Source: Alphaproteobacteria bacterium | GTDB taxonomy: Bacteria; Pseudomonadota; Alphaproteobacteria; Sphingomonadales; Sphingomonadaceae | DNA length: 64,000 nt | Assembly (NCBI GenBank): GCA_018823325.1 | Contig: JAHJIJ010000032.1 | Location: 62,001 to 126,000 of the forward strand | Reading direction: 5' to 3' | Shown here: piece after piece, positions 5,636-14,125 of the stretch | Layout: every line of letters begins with the position of its first letter | Numbering within the stretch: the stretch's first letter is position 1 | Position numbers and translations under genes: made by a program | The notes under the pieces: generated by a model | The model's database searches: none | What the model was told of the DNA's origin: nothing | What the model saw: only the letters and a program-made list of their open reading frames with translations

Positions 5636-8323
5636 CTACCCGCTGTTGCGCAGTGCCGTTGCGACTGCGTTGATCGACAGTTCGATGCCCTCGCGGATGC
5701 GCGGGTCCGTCTCGCCGGCGCGGTGGCGCTTGAGCAGCTCGACCTGCAGCAGGTTGAGTGGCTCGATATAGGGCAGGCGCAGACGGATCGAGGCGTCGAG
5801 GGCGGGATTGTCCGCCAGCAGCCGGGTCTGGCCGGTTGCGCCGAGCAGCGTGTCGTGCGCGAGTTCCCAGCCCTCGCGGATCCGCTCGAAGATGGCATCG
5901 CCTGCGCCGCGATCGCTCACGAGCGGCAGATATTTGGCCGCGATCTCCAGATCGGACTTTGCCAGAACCATCTCCATGTTCGCCATGCTGGCGCGGAAGA
6001 AAGGCCAGGCCCACGCCATATCCTTGAGCAGCGCATCATCGCCAAAGTCGCGCAGCGCCTGCCCGACGCCATACCAGCCGGGCAGCATCACGCGCGCCTG
6101 CGCCCAGGAGAAGACCCAGGGTATCGCGCGCAGATCCTCAATGCGGTTGCTCTTGGTGCGGCTGGCGGGGCGCGAGCCGATCTTGAGGCCGCTGATTTCC
6201 TGAATGGGGGTGAGCTCGCGGAAGAACTCGCGGAAGCCCTTGGTCTCATAGACAAGATCGCGATAGGCCGCGAATGCGAGGCCGGAAATGCGCGTCATGG
6301 CCTGGGTGAAGCGCTCATTGTCCGCGTTCGAGAGCCGCTCGGGTTCCAGGCTGGCGAGCAGCGCGGCGCTGGTGACGGCCTCCAGATTGGTGCGCGCGCT
6401 CTCCGGCGTGCCATATTTGGCGGCGATCACCTCGCCCTGTTCGGTGATGCGGATGCGGCCCTGCACGGTGCCGGGCGGCTGCGCCTGAATGGCCGCGAAG
6501 GACGATCCGCCGCCCCGCCCGACCGCGCCGCCGCGCCCGTGGAAGAGCTGCATGGCCACGCCTGCCTCCTCGAACACCGGCGTGAGCGCGAGGCTCGCCT
6601 CGTAAAGGCCCCAGGTGGAGGTGAGATAGCCGCCATCCTTGTTGGAATCGGAGTAGCCGATCATCACTTCCTGATGGCCGCGCGCGCGGACCAGCGCGCC
6701 GATCTCCGGCAGGCCGAAATAGTCGCGCATGATGCCGGGGGCCATCTCGAGGTCGGCGATGGTCTCGAACAGCGGCACCGCCATGATCGGCGCATGGGGC
6801 GGCCCATCGCCTTCGGGAGCGCGCCACAGGCCGGCCTCCTTGAGGATGATGTTCACCTCCAGCATGTCCGAGACGCTCTCGGCCTTGGAGATGAGATAAT
6901 GGCTGATGCAGGCGGCGCCATATTTGCGGTGCGCCTCGGCAGCGGCTTCCACGATGCCCAGCTCGGTCGCGGTTTCTTCGCTCCAGTCCGAGAAGCGGGA
7001 TCCAAGCGGGCGATTGGTGGCCAGCTCGCGGCGCAGCAGCGCCACGCGCGCCTCTTCGTCCAGCGCCAGATAGTCCGGCTCGACACCCGCAACCTTGAGC
7101 AGCTCGGCCACGACGCGCTCATGCACGGCGCTGTTCTGGCGCATGTCCAGCGTGGCGAGATGGAAGCCGAACAGTTCGACCGCACGGATCAGCCGGGCAA
7201 GGCCACCGCCGCTGCCGAGCGCGCCATTGCCCTCCACGGCGAGGCCGCGCCCGAGCGTGGCGAGATCGGCGCGCAGGGCTGCCGCGTCCGGATATGGCTC
7301 TCCCGCAAGGCGCGAGGGGCGTGGCGGCGGCATGCCGATGAGCTTTTCATATGTCGCCGCCACGCGCGCGTAGATGCCGGCCACGGCACGCCGATACGGC
7401 TCGTCGCGACGGCTCGGCGCATCATCGCCGCTGGCGGCAGCGAGATCCCGAACGGGCGCCGGAATTGCAGCCAGCTCGCTGGAAATGGAAAGCTGCGCGC
7501 CAAGCTCGTGCAGCGCGTCCATATAATAGCGCAGGGTCGATCCGCTGGCTCGGCCAAGCGCCGTGCGTAGCTGCTCGGCTTGCACGAAAGGATTGCCATC
7601 ACGGTCCCCGCCGATCCAGCTGCCCAGCCGCAGGAAGCCGGGCACGCGCTGGCCCAGCACACGGTCCCAGCGCGCATAGAGGCTCGGCAGCACCGGCATG
7701 AAGATGTCACGGAAATAAGAGAGCGCATTGTCGATCTCGTCGCGCACGAACAGCCGCTCGCGGCGCAGCGGGCGCGTCTGCCAGAGCAAGGCGATCTGGC
7801 GGCTGATCGCTTCGTCGATCGGCTCGCCATGCTCGGTCTCAGCCGCGCCGGTATCGCGCAGCGCCATGAGATCGGAAATGACGTTGCGATGATCGATCAT
7901 CGACTTGCGGCGCACTTCGGTCGGGTGTGCCGTGAGCACCGGGACGACCAGCGCCTTTTCCAGCAGTTTCACGATATCGGACGGACCGATGCCATGTTTA
8001 CTCAGCCGCGCGACCGCACTCTCGACATCGGCGCCCGGTTCCGCCGTCACGCCCTGCCGATCCTCGGCAAGATTGGCGAGCATGGAAAACAGCATGAAGC
8101 CGCGTACGAAGGCGAGTGTATCGTCCAGCGTCAGCGCGTCGAGGCCGCTGTCCACGCCCTCAGCCGGCGCCACGCCACGCGCGCGATCGACCGAGGCTGA
8201 GCGGATATACTCGGTCTGGCGGAACAGGCGCTCGCCGCCATAGATACGAATAACGTCGCCGAGCAGGCGCCCAAGATAGCGAATGTCCGGATTTTGGGTG
8301 ATGGCGGGGCGGGTATGCGGCAT
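5636..8323 (-). CDS. ppc: Phosphoenolpyruvate carboxylase
   Basis: Carboxylates PEP with bicarbonate to oxaloacetate, replenishing the TCA cycle. The chain of 895 residues is the normal length for bacterial enzymes. The catalytic His lies in LTAHPTEVRRKS (about residue 133). GYSDSNKDGGY and FHGRGGAVGRGGG are the PEP/bicarbonate binding loops. The C terminus NSG is close to the usual (R/Q)NTG ending. The family-conserved sequence begins TQNPDIRYLGRLLGD, so I place the start at 8323. Two further in-frame ATGs reach 8374 and cannot be excluded. It lies 71 bases downstream of clpS on the same strand. Confidence 0.96.
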   Translation of the reverse strand: MPHTRPAITQNPDIRYLGRLLGDVIRIYGGERLFRQTEYIRSASVDRARGVAPAEGVDSGLDALTLDDTLAFVRGFMLFSMLANLAEDRQGVTAEPGADVESAVARLSKHGIGPSDIVKLLEKALVVPVLTAHPTEVRRKSMIDHRNVISDLMALRDTGAAETEHGEPIDEAISRQIALLWQTRPLRRERLFVRDEIDNALSYFRDIFMPVLPSLYARWDRVLGQRVPGFLRLGSWIGGDRDGNPFVQAEQLRTALGRASGSTLRYYMDALHELGAQLSISSELAAIPAPVRDLAAASGDDAPSRRDEPYRRAVAGIYARVAATYEKLIGMPPPRPSRLAGEPYPDAAALRADLATLGRGLAVEGNGALGSGGGLARLIRAVELFGFHLATLDMRQNSAVHERVVAELLKVAGVEPDYLALDEEARVALLRRELATNRPLGSRFSDWSEETATELGIVEAAAEAHRKYGAACISHYLISKAESVSDMLEVNIILKEAGLWRAPEGDGPPHAPIMAVPLFETIADLEMAPGIMRDYFGLPEIGALVRARGHQEVMIGYSDSNKDGGYLTSTWGLYEASLALTPVFEEAGVAMQLFHGRGGAVGRGGGSSFAAIQAQPPGTVQGRIRITEQGEVIAAKYGTPESARTNLEAVTSAALLASLEPERLSNADNERFTQAMTRISGLAFAAYRDLVYETKGFREFFRELTPIQEISGLKIGSRPASRTKSNRIEDLRAIPWVFSWAQARVMLPGWYGVGQALRDFGDDALLKDMAWAWPFFRASMANMEMVLAKSDLEIAAKYLPLVSDRGAGDAIFERIREGWELAHDTLLGATGQTRLLADNPALDASIRLRLPYIEPLNLLQVELLKRHRAGETDPRIREGIELSINAVATALRNSG

Positions 8324-8394
8324 GTTTGCATGCTGCATTGCAGCGCCGGACCGGTCAAGGACCGATTGCGGCATCCATTGAGGGCATCAATCCC

Positions 8395-8778
8395 TCAGGC
8401 GTGCTCGAGCGTACACTGGAGAGGGTGCTGATTTTGGCGGGCGTAGTCCATCACCTGATTGACCTTGGTCTCGGCGACTTCATAGCTGAACACGCCGCAT
8501 ACGCCGACACCGCGCTGGTGGACGTGGAGCATCACGCGGGTCGCCTGCTCGATGTCCATGCGGAAGAAACGCTGCAGCACATCGACGACGAATTCCATCG
8601 GCGTGTAGTCGTCGTTGAGCATCAACACCTTGTAAGGCGTTGGCTTGCGGGTCCGCGCGCGGGTGCGTGTGGCGACGCCGAGACCGGGATCGCCGGGCCC
8701 TTCCTCGTCAGGCCGCCCAGCCATGGCCGGCTGAATCATCATCGCGCTTTTATCGTGCATGGCATAAAAATAGGACAT
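8395..8778 (-). CDS. clpS: ATP-dependent Clp protease adaptor ClpS
   Basis: Delivers N-degron substrates to ClpAP. The C-terminal 85 residues form the ClpS fold, with the signature [20 protein letters not shown] and the substrate-pocket region [16 protein letters not shown]. The N-terminal tail (about 45 residues) is flexible and basic (RTRARTRKP). The chosen start gives 127 residues and has a GGGGGG site upstream. An in-frame extension to 8883 lacks family sequence. It is not next to clpA; its neighbours are the phasin gene and ppc. Two ClpS paralogues are common in Alphaproteobacteria, so this may be one of a pair. Confidence 0.94.
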   Translation of the reverse strand: MSYFYAMHDKSAMMIQPAMAGRPDEEGPGDPGLGVATRTRARTRKPTPYKVLMLNDDYTPMEFVVDVLQRFFRMDIEQATRVMLHVHQRGVGVCGVFSYEVAETKVNQVMDYARQNQHPLQCTLEHA

Positions 8779-8881
8779 CGTGCCCCCCGGTTGCAAGGGC
8801 ACAGCGACGCAATGCTCAAAAAAGCGAATGGGGCTCAAAAAAGCAAACGGACTCACACAAAAGCGGATGAGCCCATATAGC

Positions 8882-8910
8882 AAAGGCGGCCCGCCGAAGC
8901 GAGCCGCCTT
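8882..8910 (-). terminator. Weak terminator after the phasin gene
   Basis: On the minus strand AAGGCGGC (8910-8903) pairs with GCCGCCTT (8890-8883) and is followed by another T and a mixed sequence. It is located 22 bases after the phasin stop. The short T run makes it moderate evidence. Confidence 0.5.
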
Positions 8911-8931
8911 CCCTGAACCGGACCGATGCGA

Positions 8932-9783
8932 TCAGGCCGCGATCGACTTCACCTTTTCCGTCACAACCGACACGCGGTTGCTGATCGGCTGCGAAATGTC
9001 GCTCACGAGCTTGAGCATCTTTTCGCTGTTCTTGGAGGCTTCCGAAGCGAAGCTGTCCATCGTCTGGCTGAACAGCTCGCTCTGCAGCTGGAAGAACTCG
9101 GCAGGCGACTTGATGGAGGCAAAGCTCTTCATCGTCGCGCTTGACTTCTCGAAGGACTTGCGGCCGAACTCGGCAGCTTCCTGGCTCATCGATTCCATGC
9201 CCTTGGCAGCAATCTTCGAAGATTCGACCATCGCCTCAAGGTTACCGCGCGTCAGTTCGCCCAGCTCTTCGAACGCCTTGCTGGACTTCTCCATGGCGGC
9301 CTTGGTCTTCTCGTTCATCTCGGTGAAGGCACTCTGCATACGGGTCTTGGCCTCCTCGGCATAAGTTTTCGCGGTATCCATAACGTCGGTCATGATCAGT
9401 TCGCCTTTCGCTTCGGCGGACTTCCCAGTTTCGGGAAGGGGGATTTCGTCCGCCACTTCTGGGTTCGAGACAGGTGTGGTTTTGGCAGGGCTTTCCGGAG
9501 CGGCCACCGAATCGGCGGCAGCTTTCACGGGCCATTCGACTGGCGTCTTGGCCTCCGAAGCCGGAGTAGGCGTTGCCGGTGCGGCAGCGGGCACGGGTGC
9601 GGCTGGCTTCGTCTCCACCGGCGCTTTGGCAGCTACAGCAGGCTTTGCGGGGGCCGGAGCGGGTGTCGCCTCGACCTTCTTTTCCGCTGCCTTCGAAGCT
9701 TGCGTCCGGGCCGAAGTCCGAGCAGCAGACGTCGCGGACCGGGAACCGGCTTTTGACGAACGGGGCTTGCGCGGGGTTGCCAA
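8932..9783 (-). CDS. phaP: Phasin family protein with long Ala/Pro/Lys-rich N terminus
   Basis: Polyhydroxyalkanoate granule-coat protein. Residues from about 130 on form the helical phasin domain (MTDVMDTAKTYAEEAKTRMQ, then FFQLQSELFSQTMDSFASEA). The first 120 residues are low-complexity and basic, with AKP-type repeats (APAKPAVAAKAPVETKPAA). I place the start at a TTG (9783) because GAGGAG lies eight bases upstream. The conserved phasin domain could also be made from an internal ATG (MTDVMD), giving a short form. It lies directly downstream of phaC, so the pair forms a PHA operon. Confidence 0.85.
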   Translation of the reverse strand: MATPRKPRSSKAGSRSATSAARTSARTQASKAAEKKVEATPAPAPAKPAVAAKAPVETKPAAPVPAAAPATPTPASEAKTPVEWPVKAAADSVAAPESPAKTTPVSNPEVADEIPLPETGKSAEAKGELIMTDVMDTAKTYAEEAKTRMQSAFTEMNEKTKAAMEKSSKAFEELGELTRGNLEAMVESSKIAAKGMESMSQEAAEFGRKSFEKSSATMKSFASIKSPAEFFQLQSELFSQTMDSFASEASKNSEKMLKLVSDISQPISNRVSVVTEKVKSIAA

Positions 9784-9805
9784 CAAACTCACTCCTCGAA
9801 CTTTG

Positions 9806-9862
9806 CTGCGATGCAACATAGTCGAATCGGGCGTCATTCGCAAGGGAAAATGATGCAGTGCA
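9806..9862. promoter_or_regulatory. Possible PhaR-type binding sites before the phasin gene
   Basis: CTGCGATGCAA (9806-9816) and TGCAGTGCA (9854-9862) are TGC/GCA palindromes in the phaC-phasin gap. PhaR of Paracoccus and Rhodobacter is known to bind CTGC-N3/4-GCAG-like sites before phasin genes. The match is partial and the regulator gene is not in the window. Confidence 0.3.
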
Positions 9863-9904
9863 ACAAAACCGTCTTATTGGCGGCTTTCAAAGCGAAAATG
9901 CGCG

Positions 9905-11647
9905 TCAACGCTGCCTGACGTAACGTCCCGGTGCATCCTCTATCGCCGGGAGCTTGCCTTCCCCCGGTTGCCTTGCCCCTTCTGCTTCCACCTGCTCGTC
10001 GGACTGAGCGACGATCCACGCCATCCAGTCCGGCCACCAGCTACCCTTGGTTTCCTGCGCGGCCGCGCGGAAGGATGCGTAGTCATCCTGCGGCGTTTCG
10101 TTGGTCCAGTACTGATATTTGCCGGCTGCGGGCGGGTTGACGACACCGGCAATGTGGCCGGACCCCGCAAGCACGAACCGGCGCGGGCCGGAGAACTGGT
10201 CCATCAGCTTCCAGACGCTGCATGGCGGCGCGATATGATCCTCCACGCCGGCCTGAATATAGCTTGGTGTACGCACCTTGCGCAGATCGATATGGGTCCC
10301 GTCGATCTCCAGACCGCCCGGGATGACGAGGCGGTTATCCCGATACAGCTGCGTGAGATAGGCGCGGTGCCACTTGGCCGGCAGGTTCGTGGTGTCGCCA
10401 TTCCAGTAGAGCAGATCGAACTGGGGATAGTCCTTGCCGAGCAGGTAATTGTTGACGACATAATTCCAGATCAGGTCCTGCCCGCGCAGCAGATTGAAGG
10501 TGGCGGCGAGATAGCGCCCGTCCAGATAGCCATCTTTGGCGAAGCTTTCGATCAGGGCGATCTGCTCGTCATCCACGAACAGGGCGAGGTCGCCAGCTTC
10601 CGTGAAATCCACCTGCGTGGTGAAGAAGGTCGCGCTTGCAACCTTGCCGTCCTCCCCGCGCGCCGCGAGCAGGGCCAGCGTGGCGGAAAGGAATGTGCCG
10701 GCGACGCAATAGCCGATTGTGTGGACGCTGGGGACATCCAGCAGATCGCGCACGACGTCGATCGCGTCTATCTGGCCCTTGAGCATGTAATCGCCGAGGT
10801 CAAAGTCGGCCATGCTGGCATCGGCCGACTTCCAGCTCACCATGAACACGGTGAGTCCCTGATCGACCGCCCATTTGACAAAGCTCTTCTCCGGATTGAG
10901 GTCCAGAATGTAGAAGCGGTTGATCCAGGGCGGGAAGATCAGCAGCGGGGTTTTGAACACCTGCGGCGTGGTCGGCGTGTACTGGATGAGCTGGTAGAGC
11001 GGCGTTTCATGGACGACTTTGCCCGGCGTCGTGGCGATGTTCCGCCCAAGCTCGAAGGCCGATCCGTCCGTATGCGTGAGCTGGCCGCGATCGAGATCGG
11101 CCAGCATGTGCTCGAGGCCGGTCAGCAGGCTCTCACCCTTGGTCTCGATCAGCCGCTGGAGCGCGGCGGGATTGGTGAACAGGAAATTTGCCGGGCTCGC
11201 CGCCTCCACAAACCGCTCGGTGGCGAAGCGCAGCTTCTCCTTTTCCCGCACGTCGAGGCCATCGACGCTGTCAGCCAGCTGCATGAAATAGTCGGAGGCC
11301 AGCAGGTACATCTGGCGAATGAGATCGAAGACCGGATTCTCCCGCCAGCTCGGATCGGCGAAGCGGCGATCGCGATCCACGGCGACCGCGCCCTTCGGCC
11401 CATCCTCACCGCTTTCGGCCGCCCGCGCCAGAAAGGCCTGCCAGAGCGCCATGCTGCGCTCTGCAGTCTCTGACTGAATCCGCGCGATCTTCTCCAGATT
11501 GGGTCGCGCCTCATGGCCCGGAAATTTCAGTGCCTGCTCAGCCAGCTCGGCACTGCGCTCCAGGATCGCCTGCTGGGCAAGCCCCACGACCCGCGTCCAG
11601 TGCTGCATCTGGGCGAGGCCCGGCGCGTCCTTGAGTTGCTGATCCAA
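9905..11647 (-). CDS. phaC: Class I polyhydroxyalkanoate synthase
   Basis: Polymerises (R)-3-hydroxyacyl-CoA into PHA at the granule surface. It has 580 residues, typical of class I. The lipase-like box is GYCVAG with the nucleophile Cys at about residue 314. The catalytic Asp is in GVEDHIAP and the His in GSGHIAGVVNPP. The N-terminal PhaC_N domain (FADPSWRENPVFDLIRQMYL) is intact. The start is a TTG with GAGG eight bases upstream. The only early in-frame ATG (11608) has no ribosome-binding site. It is followed by the phasin gene on the same strand. Confidence 0.96.
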   Translation of the reverse strand: MDQQLKDAPGLAQMQHWTRVVGLAQQAILERSAELAEQALKFPGHEARPNLEKIARIQSETAERSMALWQAFLARAAESGEDGPKGAVAVDRDRRFADPSWRENPVFDLIRQMYLLASDYFMQLADSVDGLDVREKEKLRFATERFVEAASPANFLFTNPAALQRLIETKGESLLTGLEHMLADLDRGQLTHTDGSAFELGRNIATTPGKVVHETPLYQLIQYTPTTPQVFKTPLLIFPPWINRFYILDLNPEKSFVKWAVDQGLTVFMVSWKSADASMADFDLGDYMLKGQIDAIDVVRDLLDVPSVHTIGYCVAGTFLSATLALLAARGEDGKVASATFFTTQVDFTEAGDLALFVDDEQIALIESFAKDGYLDGRYLAATFNLLRGQDLIWNYVVNNYLLGKDYPQFDLLYWNGDTTNLPAKWHRAYLTQLYRDNRLVIPGGLEIDGTHIDLRKVRTPSYIQAGVEDHIAPPCSVWKLMDQFSGPRRFVLAGSGHIAGVVNPPAAGKYQYWTNETPQDDYASFRAAAQETKGSWWPDWMAWIVAQSDEQVEAEGARQPGEGKLPAIEDAPGRYVRQR

Positions 11648-11793
11648 TTGAGAGACCTCGTGTTGTTAACAGGACGGGGGCACTTTGTTTTGGTGGCACG
11701 ACTGTCAGTGCCAAGCTATATGCGGCATTGGCCCGCCTTTACCACTTGCAGTGTGACGCGGCCATTTCAACCCAAATGGAGATCGACATCCCA

Positions 11794-13005
11794 ATGTCCG
11801 AGGAATTCTACCGCATCAAGCGACTGCCGCCCTATATCATCGCCGAAGTGAATGCGATGCGGGCAGCGGCGCGCGCGGCGGGCGAGGACATCATCGATCT
11901 CGGCATGGGCAATCCCGACCTGCCGCCGCCCGACCATGTCATCGCCAAGCTGGTGGAAGTGGCGCAGAAGCCGGATGCGCATGGCTATTCGCAGTCCAAG
12001 GGCATTCCGGGGCTGCGCCGCGCGCAGGCGAATTATTACGGTCGCCGCTTCGGCGTGGAGGTGGACCCGGAGACCGAAGTCGTCGTGACGATGGGCTCCA
12101 AGGAAGGGCTCGCCAGCCTCGCCACCGCGATCACGGCGCCGGGCGACGTGGTGCTCGCGCCGAACCCGAGCTACCCGATCCACACCTTCGGCTTCATCAT
12201 TGCCGGCGCGACCATTCGGTCGGTGCCGACGACGCCGGACGAGAATTATTTCCGAGCATTGGAGCGCGCGATGCACTTCACCGTGCCGCGCCCGAGCATT
12301 CTGGTCGTCAATTATCCCGGCAACCCGACGGCCGAGACCGTGGACCTCGCCTTCTACGAGCGACTGGTTGCCTGGGCGAAGGAGAACCAGGTCTGGATCC
12401 TCTCCGACCTCGCTTATTCCGAGCTCTATTATGACGGCAACCCGACGCCTTCGATCCTGCAGGTGCCCGGCGCCAAGGACATCGCGATCGAGTTCACCTC
12501 CATGTCCAAGACATACTCCATGGCGGGCTGGCGCATGGGCTTTGCGGTCGGCAACAAGAAGCTGATCGCGGCGATGACGCGCGTGAAATCCTATCTCGAT
12601 TACGGCGCGTTCACGCCCATCCAGGCTGCGGCCTGCGCGGCGCTCAACGGGCCGCAGGACATCGTGGAGAAGAACCGCCAGCTCTACCACAAGCGCCGCG
12701 ACGTGCTGGTGGAAAGCTTCGGCCGCGCTGGCTGGGACATTCCCCCTGCCAAGGCCTCGATGTTCTGCTGGGCGCCGCTGCCGCCTGCGCTCAAGGAGAT
12801 GGGCAGCCTGGAATTCTCCAAGCAGCTCCTCACCCATGCCAAGGTCGCAGTCGCGCCCGGCGTCGGCTATGGCGAGGACGGCGAGGGCTTCGTGCGCATC
12901 GCCATGGTCGAGAATGAGCAGCGCCTGCGCCAGGCAGCGCGCAACGTGAAGAAATATCTGCAGTCCATGGGCGTGAACACACCGGTGACAAAAGGCGCGG
13001 CCTGA
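11794..13005 (+). CDS. alaC: Alanine/aromatic-type aminotransferase (AlaC-like)
   Basis: PLP-dependent class I aminotransferase of 403 residues. It follows E. coli AlaC closely in remembered motifs: RIKRLPPYIIAEVN at the N terminus, GEDIIDLGMGNPDLPPP, HGYSQSKGIPGLRRA, and SMSKTYSMAGWRMGF with the PLP lysine at about residue 239. AlaC makes alanine from pyruvate and glutamate. Related proteins are often labelled LL-diaminopimelate aminotransferase, which is an alternative here. The start at 11794 has GGAG upstream. The stop overlaps the next start as TGATG, so the two genes are translationally coupled. Confidence 0.9.
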   Translation: MSEEFYRIKRLPPYIIAEVNAMRAAARAAGEDIIDLGMGNPDLPPPDHVIAKLVEVAQKPDAHGYSQSKGIPGLRRAQANYYGRRFGVEVDPETEVVVTMGSKEGLASLATAITAPGDVVLAPNPSYPIHTFGFIIAGATIRSVPTTPDENYFRALERAMHFTVPRPSILVVNYPGNPTAETVDLAFYERLVAWAKENQVWILSDLAYSELYYDGNPTPSILQVPGAKDIAIEFTSMSKTYSMAGWRMGFAVGNKKLIAAMTRVKSYLDYGAFTPIQAAACAALNGPQDIVEKNRQLYHKRRDVLVESFGRAGWDIPPAKASMFCWAPLPPALKEMGSLEFSKQLLTHAKVAVAPGVGYGEDGEGFVRIAMVENEQRLRQAARNVKKYLQSMGVNTPVTKGAA

Positions 13006-13547
13006 TGCCGGTGCCGTTGCTGGACGCGCCGGAGGTCAGCCTTGTCGCGCACACGATCCAGCTGGCGGTGGCGCCGGTGTTCCTGCTCGCAGGCATCGGC
13101 GGCTTCCTCAATGTCTGCGCCAGCCGCCTCGCCCGCGTCATTGACCGGGCGCGGGCGGTGGAAGCGCTGGTGTTGCGCACCGCCGGCGCCGAGCATGACC
13201 GGCTGATCGACGAGATCCGCATTCTCGACCGGCGCATCACGGTCGTGAATGCGGCGATCTTCCTCTCGGTGCTCGCCGCGCTGCTGATCAGCGCGGTGGT
13301 CATCCTGCTGTTCGCCTCCAACCTCATCGATGTGAGCCTTGGCACGGTGATTTCGCTGCTGTTCGTGGGATCGATGACGTCGATCGCCGCAGCCTTCGCG
13401 ATCTTCCTGTATGAGACCCGGCTGGGATCGCGCGTGACGCACATCCGCAACGAAGTTCTATATCACAAGGTGGAGAGCGAGCAGCTGAGCGAAGGCCCGC
13501 GCCCCAGCAAGCCGGCCGTCCCGAAGCCCGAGGACAGGCAGCGTTAA
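13005..13547 (+). CDS. DUF2721 membrane protein
   Basis: A 180-residue inner-membrane protein of unknown function. One membrane helix lies near residues 18-36 (VAPVFLLAGIGGFLNVCASR). Two more lie near 80-105 and 112-130. The motif SRLARVIDRARAVEAL between them is characteristic of DUF2721. The C-terminal tail is charged and cytosolic. Its ATG overlaps the aminotransferase stop (TGATG). The stop is eight bases before the next gene, so it is the middle gene of a three-gene operon. Confidence 0.85.
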   Translation: MPVPLLDAPEVSLVAHTIQLAVAPVFLLAGIGGFLNVCASRLARVIDRARAVEALVLRTAGAEHDRLIDEIRILDRRITVVNAAIFLSVLAALLISAVVILLFASNLIDVSLGTVISLLFVGSMTSIAAAFAIFLYETRLGSRVTHIRNEVLYHKVESEQLSEGPRPSKPAVPKPEDRQR

Positions 13548-13555
13548 CGACGCCC

Positions 13556-14125
13556 ATGGCTGAGCCGTTTCGTCTCGTCACGCCCGCGCCTGTCTACCTG
13601 CCCGCCTATCGCGCGGCGCTGGAAGCCGGCTGGTCGCCCGATAATGTGCTCGGCAATCTCGCGGCTCATCGCGAACTGGACCGGATCGACCGCGATGCCA
13701 TCGCCTTCCTGATGTCGCTCGATGACCCCACCGCCAAGGGCCCGCCCGTGGCCATGAAGGACGGCACCACGAGGCCGCGCCTGCCGGGCTATCGGCGCTG
13801 GATGTGGGATGGCGCATTCTGCGGCAGCATCGGCTTCCGCTGGCAGCAGGGCACAAACGAGATGCCCGACTATTGCCCCGGCCATATCGGCTTCGCGGTC
13901 GTGCCGTGGAAGCGTGGCCATGGCTATGCGGCGCAGGCGCTGCGCGCGCTGCTGCCTGATGCGCGCGCCCGGGGCCTTGCCCATGTCGACCTGACCACGG
14001 ATGAGGACAACATCGCCTCTCGCCGGACCATCGAGGCCTGCGGCGGTGAGCTAATCGGCAACTTCGAGAAAGATGCGGGCGACGGCGGAGGCCCGTGCGC
14101 GCGCTATCGGATCATGCTGCGATAA
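13556..14125 (+). CDS. GNAT family N-acetyltransferase
   Basis: A 189-residue single-domain acetyltransferase that transfers acetyl from acetyl-CoA to an unknown amine. The acetyl-CoA loop region reads VVPWKRGHGYAAQALRALL, a Q/RxxGxG/A pattern. It is followed by the typical TDEDNIASRRTIEACGGEL. The tail resembles the YxxxL end of the family. It is the last gene of the alaC/DUF2721 operon. The substrate cannot be deduced. Confidence 0.85.
   Translation: MAEPFRLVTPAPVYLPAYRAALEAGWSPDNVLGNLAAHRELDRIDRDAIAFLMSLDDPTAKGPPVAMKDGTTRPRLPGYRRWMWDGAFCGSIGFRWQQGTNEMPDYCPGHIGFAVVPWKRGHGYAAQALRALLPDARARGLAHVDLTTDEDNIASRRTIEACGGELIGNFEKDAGDGGGPCARYRIMLR

Noticed and set aside
5411-7570. Long plus-strand open frame opposite ppc (about 719 codons)
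   Set aside because: It is antisense to a clearly recognised gene, lacks any family motif, and reflects the high third-position G+C of ppc.
9968-11473. Long plus-strand open frame opposite phaC
   Set aside because: Same reason: shadow of the phaC codons, with no recognisable domain or ribosome-binding site.
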